Both the position numbers and the translations under genes were made by a program. DNA of 64,000 bases from Cristatella mucedo (taxonomy: Eukaryota; Bryozoa; Phylactolaemata; Cristatellidae), in assembly GCA_009760855.2 (NCBI GenBank), contig WPIO01000106.1, positions 290,001 to 354,000 of the forward strand, given 5' to 3'. The notes beneath the pieces were generated by a model. It was not told the origin of the DNA and made no database searches. It saw only the letters and a list, made by a program, of their open reading frames with translations. Shown here one piece after another: positions 62,716 through 64,000 of this stretch. Each line of letters opens with the position of its first letter. The stretch's first letter is position 1.

Positions 62716-63721
62716 CGAGCCTCTGCCGAACGCGCTGCACGTTGCTGTAACGAGCGGCCTGTGGGAGCTAGAAGGCTCCAGAAGGGCGTGCACGCCGAGC
62801 TGAAGAGCGCTTCTTAGAGGCTATCGCAGCACTTGGAACAGAAAGGTAAGTAAGCCAGTGCACGACAAATGACACAATAGCAGTGTGCGACCTCCTGCAG
62901 GAGTTGCCTCAGACAGGCACATGGCACAGCGCCGCTGCAGCCGTTAAAAGTCATGCCGAATCGTCAAAGGCAGCTCGGTCAACTGCCTTTCGTCCTCGAC
63001 TTGACGGCATACGTTAAGAACAACTCCATGACAAACAAAGTCTCGTCCAACTGCAACTCGGCCTGCTCAAGCCTGCAACGTCGACGGCATCGCAGCAAAA
63101 GGCTGTTGAAAAGGCTCTAAGGCTGCAAACTGAAGGCTGAAAACTGCACGCTGATAGCTAGGCCAAGCTAAGCAGTTGTAACGAACACGGAGACCGATAC
63201 GAATTTGAATCATTCATTCAGAAAGAGTCAAGGAAATGAATTAAACTTGTACGAATATTGCGGCCTCTCTGTCTCTGCCCTCTCTGCTCCTGAGCTGTCA
63301 GATGAAGCAGCCGATCACAAAAAAGTCAACTGAAGAATGTCATGTAGTGATCAAAGAAAAAACCAAGATCGCCCCCTTGTACCGACTTTAAGAAACCCAT
63401 TATCAGGAGAATGACTCTACAAATTATGCAGCAAATAATGAATAAAATAATAGATAAAAATACGGCAAGCCGTAAGACGACAAAGACAAATTGGCGCAAG
63501 ATCTATTAAGCGGCAGTGTGAAACATCCGAAGAGAAACTACCAATATCTAGTCTAGATAAGTTGTTGCAATAAGTTGTTGAAATAAACAGCATTGTCTGG
63601 GCACAGCAGCACTCAGTAGCCTTGGCCTCGATCGACCCGTGCTTGCACATTTGACAATGACCTAACTACTGCTAAGACTGGGGCCATGGTGACGCCGTAA
63701 GCAAGCATGTGTGGGAGAGAG

Positions 63722-63745
63722 GGAGGGAGGCAGGGAGGGAGGGAG

Positions 63746-63813
<68 letters not shown>

Positions 63814-63825
63814 GTGAGTGAGTGA

Positions 63826-63878
<53 letters not shown>
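63722..63878. repeat. Compound GGGA/GA/GAGT/GT microsatellite
   Basis: GGGA at about 63720-63750, GA to 63810, six GAGT-type units, then about 24 GT units to 63876. Confidence 0.93.
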
Positions 63879-63882
<4 letters not shown>

Positions 63883-64000
63883 TAAAAGGGGGGCAACACG
63901 ACGAGATGGCACACGTGGCCATTACCACCAGACTCCCCAGTTTCTACGGAAGCAGCAAATCAGCATCGTGGGTAGAGAACAACACAATATGCCATAAGGC

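Larger units (their letters stand above)
61586..64000. other. Downstream flank, no gene seen
   Basis: Holds the CAG repeat, a degenerate minisatellite and the terminal GA/GT array. From 62.45 kb on it is AT-richer and featureless apart from these. Confidence 0.5.

Overview
The window is eukaryotic nuclear DNA from an animal. It has short phase-matched exons with GT-AG introns, tRNA-derived SINEs, non-LTR retrotransposon pieces, a pogo-type and a hAT-type DNA transposon, and very long GA/CT and CA/GT microsatellites. The ANKRD26/CCDC144-type gene and its GC-rich third codon positions suggest a chordate, possibly a cyclostome-like vertebrate. That placement is a low-confidence inference. Recognisable coding sequence is a small part of the 64 kb.

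Region 1 (1-17.9 kb, + strand) holds the 3' part of an ANKRD26-like gene. I could place 17 to 18 exons whose reading frames and intron phases join into one long coiled coil of about 850-900 residues, ending at a TGA at 17051. The last exons match the ANKRD26/POTE C-terminus in layout and wording (KLLKGKRRLEDEL, then LEQVNGYLSEQA, then VLQELDNSIARQLES, then YVDLLRRSYLLQ-stop). The ankyrin repeats would lie upstream of the window. The introns carry SINE copies, a LINE tail inserted into a SINE, a near-perfect hairpin and long microsatellites.

Region 2 (18-27 kb) is mobile-element territory. It contains a decayed non-LTR retrotransposon (reverse transcriptase with YADD box plus 3' tail) and a pogo-type transposon with about 24-bp terminal inverted repeats and TA ends. 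The pogo transposase is broken by a SINE on the same strand. Region 3 (27-38 kb) is GC-rich and CpG-dense with minisatellites and hairpins. One good candidate feature there is a first coding exon with a signal peptide at 31631. Region 4 (38-50 kb) is mostly simple repeats, SINE/LINE fragments and one candidate coiled-coil exon at 41163.

Region 5 (50.8-61.6 kb, + strand) is the most unusual part. A single 6.75-kb exon encodes roughly fifty tandem 39-residue units that are about 44 percent aspartate and resemble cysteine-free thrombospondin type-3 calcium loops (DxDxDGxxDxxD). Two unit types alternate, giving a 234-bp higher-order repeat. A CRE/E-box-rich stretch and a possible leader exon lie just upstream. 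A strong splice donor at the end of the array is phase-compatible with a downstream exon (60894-61585) that carries one more copy of the same motif and a helical C-terminus, so these look like one gene. The array has frame breaks in a 0.3-kb patch near 55.0-55.3 kb, which could be assembly error or real decay. A short hAT element of the URR1/SPIN/Charlie type sits in the intron.

Region 6 (61.6-64 kb) holds a CAG repeat, a degenerate minisatellite and a terminal GA/GT microsatellite. I see no convincing gene there.
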